A stretch of DNA of 64,000 nt from Dendrocalamus latiflorus (taxonomy: Eukaryota > Streptophyta > Magnoliopsida > Poales > Poaceae): assembly GCA_017311315.1 (NCBI GenBank), contig CM029634.1:25833339-25897338 (forward strand), in the 5' to 3' direction. The translations under genes and the position numbers were made by a program. The notes beneath the pieces were generated by a model. The model saw only the letters and a program-made list of their open reading frames with translations. It was not told the origin of the DNA and did no database searches. The stretch's first letter is position 1. Every line of letters begins with the position of its first letter. Of the stretch, positions 21,296 to 33,022 are shown one piece after another.

Positions 21296-21697
21296 TCATG
21301 ACCACCATGTGTGCTTTTTTAACTCATGTCTAGGCCAACAGTATAGGCATGCCGGCAGTTGCTTCACGACCTCCCCTAGCAGTACCTCCCCGAGGCAGAC
21401 GGAGCACTCGTCGTTGTCATGTACAGGGGAAGGATCACGACGGTGGCTGCCCTGAAGCACGTGCCTACCACGCGTGGTGGCCAGCACACAGGGGAGCGCA
21501 GCTATGACAATGATGGTGCTTGGCTCCGGCTGCGACAGTTCTTGGTCCTAGAGTCCTGCCTGCCTAGTGCCACGGTGGCGTGACCAATGGGCATAGAGGA
21601 CGATGGCCACAATGCCCAAGACTACGTTGGTGACATACAGGAGGACGTAGGCAAGGACGGCGAGGAGGGAAATGGTGAGCACATGGTTGAGGAACAT
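21296..21697 (-). pseudogene. ATL-type RING-H2 gene, truncated
   Basis: From the ATG at 21697 the protein begins MFLNHVLTISLLAVLAYVLL, giving two closely spaced hydrophobic segments as in ATL ubiquitin ligases. A TAG at 21550-21548 interrupts the frame, which otherwise continues to a half RING (DECSVCLGEVLLGEVVKQL then PACL). After that point the His-His-Cys ligands are replaced by unrelated residues and a stop at 21296, so the zinc-binding fold cannot form. An ATG at 21778 gives a longer N-terminus of no obvious meaning. It is the first of four related minus-strand loci in the window. Confidence 0.75.
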
Positions 21698-21779
21698 GAT
21701 TGCTTCTTTTCCCTCTTCGAAGTGACATGCTGTACGTGGTTGTTTGTATGAGTGGTAAAAAACGCGGTTGATTACCACA

Positions 21780-22258
21780 ACAAGTCAGCAAGTCTACCTG
21801 CTGGCAATGTCATCTGGTAGTGACAAGCCGGACTCGGCATACGCTGCCAGTAACTGAGGTGCCTCGACAGCTGTTGGATTCAACATAGAAGTCTGACTAG
21901 TGACTTTATAGATCAGATCCTAGAAAATGAATCTTTGAAGGATAACAGATTGATTAGGGGTGGAGCTATGAATTTTTATACAGAGATTTAAGCATAAGAT
22001 AGAGTGATCTAGCCAGCTCTTCTTAGGCTGAGCCCTCTATTCCCTTTGTATTTTTGGAATTTTTTCAGGGACTTCACCAGCTTTTGGTCCTAGCTAGGCT
22101 CGATGTTGAAGCCATGGTGCTGCTATGGATCTAAATCTATCCCTGCTAGTACTTAAATAATTTTAACAAATTGGGGGTTCAATTGAACCCCATGTTGCAT
22201 GGGGCTTCACCATTTCTATTGACCATGTAATTGGTGCGACTGAACTTTTCCTTTTTTA
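21780..22258. other. Unassigned interval before the LINE
   Basis: No ORF or known element was recognised. A short perfect palindrome GGGGTTCAATTGAACCCC lies at about 22166-22183, followed by a related CATGTTGCATG palindrome. Confidence 0.3.
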
Positions 22259-22276
22259 GATTACAAAGGTAGGTCA

Positions 22277-24949
22277 ATGTTCCATTTTTGTAGGTTTGTC
22301 ATGATTCTGATGATTGGATCAAGATTCTGGAAGTTGCATGAGGGTGACTATTCCGATGATGAAGATCTCATCTTGGCGGAAATGGTTGGAGGTTTGAAGG
22401 CAGAATTTCAGCCATCTCTTGTTTCTAGCGACGTTTTGAAACCTTCACAAGGTATTGGAGTTCATTTTTCTAGAATCTGCAGGTTGTAGGTTGGAGATGA
22501 GGGGGTCTCTGGTCTTGGGTTTGCTCCAAAGCTTTTGAAGGAGCTAAATTTTGAAGCGTGAGGAAGTTTCGACGAGTTTGATGGAAGTTCAAAAATCTTT
22601 TGGATCAGTAATCTCTCTGGATTCTTTTTGCCCGATCTTCAGGAGTTAGGCTCTAGGGTAACTGGGCTGGGTTCAGTAGAGGCTTACTTAGATGTTGTTT
22701 CACTGGTTCAACCCATCAACAAGGGGATATCCTGGCTGTGTAGATTTCTTCATCACAATTGGTCAGTAGCCACATTAAAACCTGAAAAGTTTCCTAGCGG
22801 CTGGGCGAGGACTGCAACCAGTGATCATTGTTCTTTCTTTGAAGTGCTTCGATAGAGCAATTACATGGAGTTTGGACAGGGTCAGGTGGTCCTAGAAAAG
22901 ACCGAGCTTCGGTGGAGGACCAGGGGCGGACAAAGGCATTGAGCAATTTACTATAGGGGCTAGGCAATTCTCTGTTAATCGAGGTGCCAGTGGGCAGATT
23001 GCTAGGCCAGGTGGAGCATTTGGGAGGCAGTGTGGTGAGCTTGGCGCACATGTATCCAATGTCGGCTTCGGCGGTGGACAAAACCCGGCCAAGGGAGGCA
23101 CTAAACATGGCCAGGTTGTTGGGTCTGGTGGCATTATTGGCAGGTAGGGAGGTGGTTTGGCGCAAGGCAGTGGAGGTACTGGCCAACTCTCCAATAGTGG
23201 TGGTGGTAGCGGATAGTCAGCTAGGTCTGGTGGTGTTTTGTATGGATAGGGAGTTTCTCAATTGCAGGTCATGGTGGAAGATCGACCATGTTCCAGTGGC
23301 AGACTTGGGCGCCCAACAATGGTTGTGGGCATTTCGGAGTAGGCATCAGAGGTCGGGGTCCTGGCCGGTTTGGTGGAGGCAGTCATAATGCCATCAATGG
23401 TTCCTCAGGTGATGATTCAAGCTTAATTTTATTTCGATGTAAAGAAAAGGGGTATGGAATTGCTAACTGCAAAGCTATTTTAATATGTGATATTTGTGAG
23501 GGAAATGATCATTTGGCAACTAAATGTCCATTGTTGATGATGCCGAAACCTATCGCAAATCTGTGTGGGTTTGGTGCTGATGGATTGGGGTTCTATCACA
23601 TCCCAACATCAGGAATGAAGAAGCTGAAGAAAGATAATAATAAGTCGGGGCTTGTTAAGATCGTTGGTGATTCACTGTATGCTGACCTTCTGATTACCTA
23701 GCTATGAAGATTAATTCCAATGAATTGGCAACCACACGTGGAGATTCAGGGGAAAATGCATTTTTGCTTCACTTTCCTACAAGGCTTGATATGCTTCGTA
23801 TGGTGGCGATTGGTGATGTGCATGTGAAGGAGCATAAGGTGGTATTGCAATTCTCAGAATGGAACATGAGACCCACGCCTAAGTACCAGCTTCAGAAGGT
23901 CTGGGTTTAGGTTTTAGGAGTGCCTTTTGAAGTTCATGACGTTTTGAGCCTTTGTGCTATAGGATTGATCATTGGTTCAGCAATGCGAGTGGACATGGAA
24001 AAGGTCCATAAAAATGATTTGGTTCGAATGCTGGTGGGAGTTCTGGACATAGATGCAATACCTTCTAGTGTTGAGATCGTGGTTGGTGAATATGTATATG
24101 ATATTTTTCAAAGTGGAAGATGCTGTGGTGGATATTATTGATGAGGATATTCACTGAAGGGAGGATCATGAGGGGGAGGATAAGTCGGGCAGAAGCAAAG
24201 ATGTTGAGATAGCAGATAGAGATTCTAAGAGGTTGAAGAATAATGCTAATGTTAAATCAAATTCTTCATATAGCTGCGTGGGACAGTCCACCTCTATTAC
24301 TAAGGGGACTACCTTAGGGCTTTTGGTTTTGGACACGATTTGGGTTATGCCTAGGGCGGTTAAAAAGGGGGCAGTCAATGTAGTTAGTGTGGAGGCACAG
24401 AAGCAGGAGGTTGATGTGGCTGAGGAGGACAGTTTGAACTCAGATAAGGAGGCTTTAGTTAAAGTGAATGGGTTAATATCAGAGGTTGGTCTGGGGGTGG
24501 TCACTAGTGTAGAGGTAAAGGATAATGCGGCGGCTATTGAAGTGAGTCCCTTGGAGCAGATTCTTGCTTCATCGTCCAAGGTGTTGGGTGACTCCCTGGC
24601 AGCAGGATTTGTCACGTGGCTAGCGATAGAGTCGTCGTCCAAGGTGTTGGGAAGTGCTTCTCAGGAGGTGAAGGGAGGTGTTAACAAAACAGATGTTATC
24701 CTTGATACCAAGCTGGGTAATGTTGGGGTGATCTATGAGAGTTATGAGGCAGCAGAGACGGTTTTGTTAACTCGTATGGCTGATTCTATGGATAACGGAT
24801 GGGAGGCTTTGATGGGTGCTGATTCTATGGTTGTTGGGATTGCTAAACCAGATTCAGTAAACAAAAAGGTGGGCATTCTAAGATCAAAATTAGTTGGGCC
24901 TTTTCGACCGGAGTGGGACCCTATTAATGAAACAGTGGAACTAAGGTAG
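22277..24949 (+). pseudogene. LINE ORF1 (RNA-binding, CCHC knuckles), broken
   Basis: Fragments in changing frames give an acidic N-terminus (HEGDYSDDEDLILAEMVGGL), a Gly-rich stretch near 23290-23400, and paired zinc-knuckle-like segments (FRCKEKGYGIANCK and CDICEGNDHLATKCP, 23420-23530). After these come GFGADGLGFYHIP and a conserved domain ending near 24130. The C-terminal part (24233-24949) is an open, low-complexity acidic tail. ORF1 proteins bind LINE RNA as a chaperone. At least three stops or frameshifts, for example TAG at 23699-23701 and TAG at 23908-23910, disrupt it. Confidence 0.8.
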
Positions 24950-25380
24950 AGTGAACGTATCAAGATACATAAGTCTGGTGATGAAAACTTGGTCCAGAAG
25001 GCTACACGGCGTGCTAAAGTTCACAATCTTGAAATTGATCCAAGTAAGACTATTAATAAAATTTCATTTTTGTCTTTTTCTGATGAGCAAGTTGTTGAAA
25101 AATTGCTAGCATTGGAATTTCTTTAGGAGGGGATAGAGCAGAGATCGGTAGTATAGTTAATAATCTTAAGTCTCTTGAATTAGAAAGATTAAAAAAATAA
25201 AGAAATTGTAGATGTTGAGGAGTTAGAGGATGAGAATTTGGATATCTCAGGCCTTAATCATTTTTTTGATGATTTAGATGTTCATTTACAGGATGATCTC
25301 TCTACTTTTACTTTAGTAACAAATAAAAAGAGGTCGAAAAGGAAAAATGTTCATAATAGGTCTATCAAAGTAAAGTTAAA

Positions 25381-28300
25381 ATGAAATGTTTTTTTTAGAA
25401 TAGCATATGTCTAGGAGACTTGGCTAAATATCGTTACATTTGTGAATTGGTTAAGGAACAACATTTAGATTTTGTGGCCATTCTTGAAACTGGTAAAAAA
25501 AAAGACTTTTCAGTAGTTAGCCTTAACCATCTTTGTGGTGAATGGGATTTTTTGTGGCATTTCTCTCTGCACAAGGTCAGTCGGGGGGTATCCTTGTAGG
25601 GGTGGACCCCCGGGGATATGATATTGGGTCTATTGATGAGGGTGGTTTTTACGTTAAGTTTGTTATAAAAACAGAAAGGATGATTTCCAATGGGTTCTTG
25701 TGGCTGTTTACGGTGCAGCTCAAACTCAATTCAAGGAGAAGTTCCTTACTGAACTTAGTTATGTTTGTAGGAAGAAATCACTTCCTATTTTAATTGGTGG
25801 TGATTTTAATATCATCAGGCATTCAGGAAAAAAAATAATGATAATTTTGAGTATAGGTGGCCTTTTTTTTTAATGCTATTATTAATAATTTGGAACTAAG
25901 AGGAATAGTTTTATCTGGTAGACAATTCACTTGGGCCAATTCCTTAGGTAATCCAACTTTTGAAAAGCCGGTAGAGTCCTTATGAGTACAGAATGGGAAC
26001 ATAAATTTCCTTTGGTCAGAGTTAATGCTCTTGAAAGGTCTCTATCTGATCACACATCATTGATTTTAAATACGAGAGATTGTCCTTATAGAGGAAGTCA
26101 GCCTTTATTTAAATTTGAATTAGGCTAGTTATGTCGGGAGGGGTTTAGAGAGCTGGTGGTGGCTGTGTGGAATAAGGAAGTTAGAAGTCATTCTGCTTTA
26201 CATATTTGGCAATATAAGATTAGAGCTCTTAGACGTTTTCTTCGTGGTTGGGATAAAAATACTAGTGGCACTTATAAAAAGGAAAAGAAAGATCTTAACT
26301 TGCTAATTGATGATCTAGATAAAAAAAAGCCGAGCTTTCTAGGTTGTCTTATCAAGACCTTAACCTTAAAAAAGTTTCTAATGAGAGATTGACACATCTT
26401 TTAAGAGAAGAAGAAATTAAGTGGTATCAAAGATCCAAAGCGAAGTTTCTTTTAGAGGGTGATCAAAATACACGTTATTATCATTTAATTGCGAATGGTA
26501 AGCACAGAAGACAAATGATTTTTCAGGTCGATCAAGAGGAAGGGATAATTCGGGGTGATGTACAGTTAAAAAAGTATATCACCAATTATTGTAAAGGTTT
26601 GTTTGGACTACCAGAAGTTAATCATTTATCTATGGTTGATGCTTTTATGAATGATATACCTCAAGTTTCGGATGTGGGAAATACTCTCCTTACAAAACCT
26701 TTCTTTGAAAAGGAAGTAAAAGATGCAATCTTTCAAATGGAACATAATAAAGCACTGTGGCCTGATGGATTCCCAATAGAGTTTTATCAGGTGTTTTGGG
26801 AAGTCATTAAAAAGGCATGATGACCATGTTTCATGATTTTAATAATGTGCTTTGCCTTTGTTTAGTTTGAATTTTTGGATCATTACACTACTCCCCAAAA
26901 AAGCTGATGCTACACAAATTCAACAATATAGGCCTATATGTCTTTTAAATTTAAGTTTTAAAATTTTTTACTAAAGTGCTTATAAGTAGACTTATGGGGG
27001 TAGCTCAGAAGATTGTTAGACCATCTCAATCGGCTTTCATACAAGAGAGATTTATTCTGGATGGAGTTGTTATCCTTCATGAAACCATCCATGAGTTACA
27101 TAAACAGAATTTGGATGGAATAGTTTTCAAGATTGCTTTTGAGAAAGCTTATGACAAAGTAAAATGGCCATTTCTTATTCAAACGTTGAGAATGAAAGGT
27201 TTTTCTTCTAAGTGGTGCTCCTTGGTGGAAAGTTTAGTTAAGGGAGGGAGTGTTGGAATAAAAGTTAATAATGATCTTGGTTCTTTTTTCCAAACTCAGA
27301 AGGATCTTAGGCAAGGTGATCCTATGTCCCCTATTCTTTTTAACCTTATAGAGGACATGCTTGCCATATTCATTTCAAGAGCTAAAGAAGCAGGTCTTTT
27401 AACAGGAGTAATTCCTCACTTAATTGATGATGGGTTGTCAATCTTACAGTATGCTGATGACACGATCCGCTTTTTGAATAATGATTTAGAACAAGCAAAA
27501 AAATCTCAAGCTTATCCTATGTGTCTTCGAACAATTATCGGGTTTAAAGATTAGCTTCCATAAGAGTGAAATTTTTTGTTTTGGTCACATTTATTTGGTT
27601 GTGAAGTGGGGACTTTTCCTTTTAGGAACTTAGGAATCCCAATTCATTTTAAAAAAGTTTAGGAATCGTGATTGGAAAGGGGTTGAGGCTAGAGTTGAGA
27701 AAAAGCTTAGTAGTTGGAAAGGAAAAAATATGTCTGTGGGTGGATGGTTAGTGCTAATTAATTCGGTGCTCAGCAGTTTGCCAATGTATATGTTTTCTTT
27801 TTCTGAGGTTCCTAGAGAGGTTCTCAAAAGACTAGACTTTTATCGATCTAGATTTTACAGGCAGAGTGACGGTCACAAATGTAAATATAGGCTTGCTAAA
27901 TGGAGTCTAGTTTGATCGCCCAAAGAGCATGGCGGTCTAGGAGTTCAGAACTTAAACACAAAAAAATAAAAGCTTGCTCAGGAAATGGTTGTTTAAGTTG
28001 CTTAATGAAGGAGTTTGGCAATCTTTGCTGACTAGGAAATATATGGGTGACAAGAGTCTTTCGTGGGTGGTTAATAAACCTGGGACTTCTCATTTCTGGT
28101 CAGGCCTTATGAAAATTAAAGATCAATTTCTTTGCTTTGGTTCATTCCAGATTAAAAATGGAATGCAAACTAGGTTTTGGGAAGATATCTGGTTAGGTGA
28201 TTCTCCGCTGAAATGACAATATCCAATTCTTTATAATGTAGTAAGGAGAAAGGACAATACAGTGGTGAATATTCTGAGATCGACTCCTTTAAATATTTCC

Positions 28301-29026
28301 TTTCGCAGACCTATTATTGGGCCTAAGCTACATGATTGGAATGAGTTAATTTTAAGAATCTCTAACTTACAATTAAGCTCTCAAAAGGATGTGTTTAGGT
28401 GGAATTTGAATAAGTACTTGACCTTTTTCGATATAATCCTTATATGGGGCACTTATTAGCAATTATCAAGCCCTAATTAAGAATTTATTTTGGATAATTA
28501 AAATTCCTTTAAAGGTGAAGATGTTCCTATGGTATCTCAAGAGAGGGGTAACATAAACTAAAGATAACCTGCTTAAAAGAAATTGGGGGGAAGCAAACAA
28601 TATTGTTTCTGTATTAAAGAGGAAACAATTCAACATCTTTTTATTAACTGCCCCTTTGCATGTCTTGCATGGTGGGCTGTTCAATGTGCGTTTAATCTTT
28701 CTCCTCCTGTGAGTATATCACACATATTTGGAAATTGGTTAGCCGGTATTCCAAAAAACTTAAAGTCACATTTCCTGGTGGGAACAAGTGCCTTATGTTG
28801 GTCTATTTGGTTATGTTGGAATGATGTTGCTTTTGACAAAAAAGCATGTCTCTAATCCATTACAGACTATCTTTTTGAGTGGGCATTGGTTGAGTGTTTG
28901 GGCAAATTTACAAAATTCTGCCAGAAGGAGTCCATGTTGGCTGGAAGTATAAGGTTGGAGATGGCGACGAAGCAACTCCTCAATATTCATGGGTGGCGGT
29001 TTAGCCACAAGATTTGCAATGTTTGA
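25381..29026 (+). pseudogene. LINE ORF2 (endonuclease, reverse transcriptase), broken
   Basis: The 5' part shows an AP-type endonuclease (LVKEQHLDFVAILETG, ILIGGDFNIIRHSG). The centre has reverse transcriptase blocks (VRPSQSAFIQERFILDG, FEKAYDKVKWPF, LRQGDPMSPILFNL and YADDT near 27449-27463). The C-terminal zinc-knuckle region reads FCIKEETIQHLFINCPFA, about 28605-28665. The enzyme would nick DNA and prime reverse transcription from LINE RNA. Many stops and frame changes are present (for example TAG at 25396-25398 and gaps near 26820 and 27555). The last conserved codons end at TGA 29024-29026. Confidence 0.9.
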
Positions 29027-29335
29027 ACTTAACCTCCTTCAGTGTTTTGGTTGAAAGGTTCCAAGCCACTCTTAACAGATTTCGTTATTTTGATACTCTT
29101 GTTCTTATAATAAATTAGGTTGTGTGCATCCTTGACGCAAGGCTAGGAGAGCTTCTTTCTCTTTCATTATCTTAAAAAAAAGATTACGAAGGTAGGCGTA
29201 AATGCATACACTACAGTCTATTGTACATATATACCACACAAAAGTGTTCGTAACATAGGCCAGGGATCACGCTTTTACACTAATGCATATCCACATGCAA
29301 GTAAATATAGATAAGCAAGGTTTAAACCATAGTAA

Positions 29336-29915
29336 GAGCAAGTACAATAATGGTCTTATAGACAAGCTAGTCAGCATTTTTGCTGATGTGGAGGAGAGAA
29401 GAGAGGAGAGAGATGAGAGCTTGGCTCTCATGCAAGCAACAAGCTGGGCACAGGAGCCTATGCAGTGGTGGGCCTAGATAATAAATGTATGTGAGGAGGA
29501 ATATGAAAGAGAATGTAAGACATGGTACCACATAATAATAAAAAACCTTTCGTAGATAAATTATTGTATAACTTGGCTCTTATAACTTAATTTATAGCTA
29601 AACACTTGGCTCTATTAGAGCATCTCCAATGGGTCTATAGCAGCTATCTACAAGAGAGTCCATGTCATCAACTGTCCTACGTGGAAGATATTAAATGAAG
29701 AAAGAGAACGCAGCTCTCTACAGCTCTAGAAATAGTCTATAGCGCCAAACGAGGCAGCCTCCATAAATTCTGTGTGTGCATGTAAGCATCAAATAGCTAT
29801 CCTTATAGATAGTTCTTTAGAATGCTAACTTTAGTGTGTACTATATAGATGATGTGGAAGTCTTATAGTTAGTTGCTAGCTATAACCATCGGAGATGCTC
29901 TTATTGGACTTGCTC
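29336..29915. mobile_element. Outer Tourist-like MITE, interrupted by a second MITE
   Basis: Terminal inverted repeats GAGCAAGTACAATAA (29336-29350) and TTATTGGACTTGCTC (29901-29915) match at 14 of 15 positions and are flanked by TAA on both sides (29333-29335 and 29916-29918). The 3-bp TAA duplication indicates a PIF/Harbinger-type MITE. Confidence 0.85.
29618..29900. mobile_element. Inner Tourist-like MITE (283 bp)
   Basis: The left end GAGCATCTCCAATGG pairs with the right end CCATCGGAGATGCTC, flanked by TTA at 29615-29617 and 29901-29903. It sits just inside the right end of the outer MITE. Confidence 0.85.
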
Positions 29916-29918
29916 TAA

Positions 29919-30190
29919 TAAGTCATAGACGTAGCCACGTCTTCTACGGAGTACGGATAGGTTGTTCCCCGTCTGGTGTGACCAAAGTGTGGCTTTTATC
30001 CATGCACTAATGCGATAGCACATTAATTGCTTGGACTATCCATCAATTAGCCGGCAATATGCATAGATGCTGTAAACTAGATGAACATAATGCAATGCTT
30101 AAATGTGTAGGACGCTACAGAAACAAACTACGGAACCGATCTTCTGATTTCTCGATGCGCAGCCTCGAATGATGTGCTGTCAGCCGTCAC

Positions 30191-30221
<31 letters not shown>

Positions 30222-30462
30222 CAGAACAACAATTGTGCTAACTGCTCATGTGACGATCTTTGCGGAACATCTCAATAACATGTAGCCGAGGAAAATGTAG
30301 CGATCTCCAATCTGCAAGAAAAGATGTAGAGATATTGAGCATAGAAACTTTCTAAAATGTTTGCAGTACTATTGCAGAATAGTCACTTACATCACCAACA
30401 TGGCATTTGTTCATTTACTGCATGGAAAATTTTCGTTCCAGCGGGACGAGCGGTAACTTACG
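29919..30462. other. Intergenic, downstream of the RING gene
   Basis: No gene was seen. It contains an A-rich run with AAAAG units at 30189-30223 and presumably the 3' untranslated region of the minus-strand gene ending at 30463. Confidence 0.4.
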
Positions 30463-31071
30463 TCACAGATCGACGTTTAGCACTACCTCCGGTGGCCGTT
30501 CCGGCGGCGGCAGCACGCTGCACCGGCAAACCGGGCACGTTGAGTGCGCGCGCAGCCACTGGTCGATGCACTCCCTGTGGAACACGTGCAGGCACGCCGG
30601 CAGCCGCCACGCCATCTCCCCCTTCTCCACCTCGCCGAGGCACACCGCGCACTCGGCGGCGCCGTCCCGGTGCTCGTAGATGTGGTCCGCGGCGAGAGCA
30701 GCCTGCAGCTCGCCGCGGACCATCACCGTCTGCTCAGGGTGTCGGAAGTCGTGCGACACTTCCCGCGGCGATTCTCGGCCGCCGCCGCCGCCGTCCTGCT
30801 GCTGGCCGTCGCCGCTCGCGTCCGTCGACGCCGACCGCCAGCGGGGCCAGGGCGGCCGCTTGAGGTCGGCGTAGAAGCGGCAGCAGAGGACGAAGCTGAT
30901 GGTGGTGCAGAAGGCGGCGAACATGGCGAAGAAGATGGCTTGGCCGGAGGGCGTCCGGTTGACGAGGTGAAGGACCGCGACCGGCGCGGTGATGAACCCG
31001 CTGACGAAGATGGCGTGCGCGACGGCGAAGTCGCAGCTCCACCGGTAGCAGGTGTCCGGCGGGACGGACAT
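30463..31071 (-). CDS. ATL-type RING-H2 finger E3 ubiquitin ligase (intact)
   Basis: This is a single-exon gene, and the ATG at 31071 gives 202 residues. An upstream in-frame ATG at 31140 would add 23 Arg-rich residues before the membrane region and is less likely. Two hydrophobic segments (about residues 14-38 and 44-66) predict membrane anchoring. A Gly/Asp/Gln-rich linker follows. Residues 141-182 form a canonical RING-H2 with spacing C-x2-C-x15-C-x-H-x2-H-x2-C-x10-C-x2-C (CAVCLGEV ... HVFHRECIDQW). Such proteins bind an E2 and transfer ubiquitin to targets at membranes; the substrate is unknown. The canonical GLD motif between membrane and RING is not evident, so it is a divergent ATL member. 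A MITE lies 130 bases upstream. Confidence 0.85.
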   Translation of the reverse strand: MSVPPDTCYRWSCDFAVAHAIFVSGFITAPVAVLHLVNRTPSGQAIFFAMFAAFCTTISFVLCCRFYADLKRPPWPRWRSASTDASGDGQQQDGGGGGRESPREVSHDFRHPEQTVMVRGELQAALAADHIYEHRDGAAECAVCLGEVEKGEMAWRLPACLHVFHRECIDQWLRAHSTCPVCRCSVLPPPERPPEVVLNVDL

Positions 31072-31201
31072 GCGCGCGCGCGTACTTGTGCTCTTCAACG
31101 TTCGTGCACGCACACTCCTCGATATATGCCAAATTGCCAAGCTTGATTTGGCTTTTGAGTTAAATTAACTCTCAATCATGTGGATGGATATATTAGCCTT
31201 A

Positions 31202-31433
31202 GGGCGTCTCCAACAACTGGCTATTTAGTTAGCTAGATCTGATGTGGCAAGGAAAAAGTAGGAGAGAGAGTAGTCACTAGCGACGAGCAAATAGCTGATC
31301 TATTTCACGTAGTCCAAGAACATGAGAGAGGAGCATGTGGGTCCAACAGTATAAAATAGTCTTTGCTTTTGTCTCTCACCTCCACGTCAGCTGACTATAT
31401 AGCTAGTACTAGCTATTACCATTGCGGACGCCC
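31202..31433. mobile_element. Tourist-like MITE upstream of the RING gene (232 bp)
   Basis: The ends GGGCGTCTCC and GCGGACGCCC are inverted repeats with one mismatch, flanked by TTA at 31199-31201 and 31434-31436. It lies within the likely promoter region of the minus-strand gene. Confidence 0.8.
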
Positions 31434-31521
31434 TTACATACTAGAACGAAGGCGAGTTAAATTTAAGGCGCGCGGCGCGGTAAATAATTGAGCTGCTTGG
31501 ACGTACTACAACATCTCCGTG

Positions 31522-31762
31522 GAATTTTTTGTACGGATAATCCGTTTTTTATTCGGAAATACATAAATATACCCGCGACAAAATTTTTTACAAAAATAAT
31601 CTCCAGTCGCCACCCCATTGGGCGACTGCTATTTTTCGCCCAACCGGGAGGCGACATTTAGGGAATCTGTGTACCGTTGGGCGACTACTGCAATCGCTGT
31701 ACGGTTGAGCGACTTTTATTGCAGTCGCCCAACCGTTGGGCGACTTCAATTGCAGTCGCCCA
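31522..31762. repeat. Left TIR of the MULE
   Basis: About 240 bases with internal alternating CAGTCGCCC and GGGCGACT motifs, which are themselves mutually inverted. It is the counterpart of 37565-37804. Confidence 0.9.
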
Positions 31763-32238
31763 GTGGATGGGCGACTTTACTCAGTCCCCGTGAATTTTTA
31801 GAGTTTTATCAATTTTGTAGTTTTAAACTGGAAAAAAATATGGTATAGTTGTAATAAAAGTTTATGTTTATTGTATGTTGTAGGTGCATTTAAAATTTTG
31901 AGAAATTTTTTGTAAGTACAATTGACTGTAGAACGTTTGATATATACATTGGTATGTTTTAAGGGTTTGCAATCCGCGTGATTTTTGTATGTTTTGTCAA
32001 TTTTTTAGTTATAAACTGCGTAAAAATCAGATAAAGTTGTAATAGAAGTTTATGTTCAATGTAAGTTGTAGATGCAAAAAAAAATTTGGTCAATTTTTTT
32101 TAGGCACGATTGACCGAAGAACGGTCGATACATAAAGTGATAAGTGATGTGACCAGTGGCATGTGTGGAACTCTGTACTTGTAATGTTCAGAACTCCACC
32201 GCTAGTCGTAACATGCCTTAGGGAATATTACATTTTGT
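31763..32238. other. MULE non-coding interval
   Basis: AT-rich sequence between the left TIR and the stop of the minus-strand GRF gene. Two similar stretches (around 31795-31945 and 31975-32125, both with GTAGTTTTAAACTG/GTTATAAACTG and GTTTATGTT-type words) look like an old internal duplication. Confidence 0.5.
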
Positions 32239-32845
32239 CTACTGGGTGTAGCGTGGTTGTTTGCCCTTTTTGTCGCGCCCTGAAGATGGCTCCGTTGCAT
32301 CTTTCTTCCTGTCAGTCTTGGTCTTGAGAGCTGCCTCACGAGCTTGAAGCTCTTCCTCCTGACGCTTGATGGCTGCTTCACGCAGACTTAACTTCTCCCG
32401 CCTCCTTTGCAGCTCATCCTCCTTGCCCTTAAGACGGATTTGGTCCACCCTCACGCGACGCTCTTGCTCATGCCGCATTTGTCGTTCCACCTCGCGAGCC
32501 TGATCCATCTTGACAAGGTATTGTCCTTTGTTTTCCACCTCGCGAGGGTTCCGTGGCCATGCCGGCGGCACCCGATCCACCCATTCGATGAACTTGCAAG
32601 CCTATGTGTGTCGTGGTAGATGTCATGGATAAAGTTGAAGAACGATAACGAGAAACAAAGGATTTAGTTGTCGTCGTTACCACGAAGTCGTCATCCATGT
32701 CTGGACAGTTGAAGTACCTACGGCCGTAGTTGGCTCGTGGTAGTGGATCCGTCCAGACGCACAACATCGTCCTAAAACCGCAATGGCACTTCGGACGCTC
32801 ATGCCACTCCGGCACTCCAAAAGGGTCGGACCTCCAGGAAGACAT
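32239..32845 (-). CDS. GRF-type zinc-finger protein with coiled coil, carried by the MULE
   Basis: Two exons are inferred (minus strand): 32845-32681 and 32601-32239, separated by a 79-base GT/AG intron, giving about 175 residues. The first exon starts MSSWRSDPFGVPEW and carries a GRF zinc finger (KCHCGFRTMLCVWTD, then RRYFNCPDMDDDF). The intron falls just before its last part (ACKFIEWVD). Exon 2 continues as a strongly charged coiled coil (REVERQMRHEQERRVRVDQI onward) with a Lys-rich tail. GRF fingers bind single-stranded nucleic acid in several proteins; a role for this one in transposition is inference. The upstream in-frame codons to 33010 run into the minisatellite and are not included. 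Confidence 0.65.
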
Positions 32846-33022
32846 TGTTGTGTAGTAGTATTGTGATGGCTTGAGGAGGAGGTTGTTTTGTGGTATGTAA
32901 TACATGGGATGCCTTTCTGTAGGCAGGTGAACTGGTGAGTGGGCATAGTCCATGGAGAGTACATATGAATCTTTTTGCTTTTTCAGGCTTTTCAGAGGCC
33001 AGTGTAGCAATAAATGTCCCTC

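Larger units (their letters stand above)
22274..29181 (+). mobile_element. L1-type LINE, nearly full length (6.9 kb)
   Basis: The element is bounded by direct repeats GATTACAAAGGTAGG (22259-22273) and GATTACGAAGGTAGG (29182-29196), 14 of 15 bases identical, and ends in a short A-rich tail (CTTAAAAAAAA). Both ORFs typical of plant L1-like elements are present in order but carry many frameshifts and stops, so it is inactive. Confidence 0.85.

Noticed and set aside
30357..31146. Plus-strand Ala/Arg-rich ORFs opposite the RING-H2 gene
   Set aside because: Antisense shadows of the minus-strand gene, which has the exact RING-H2 spacing.
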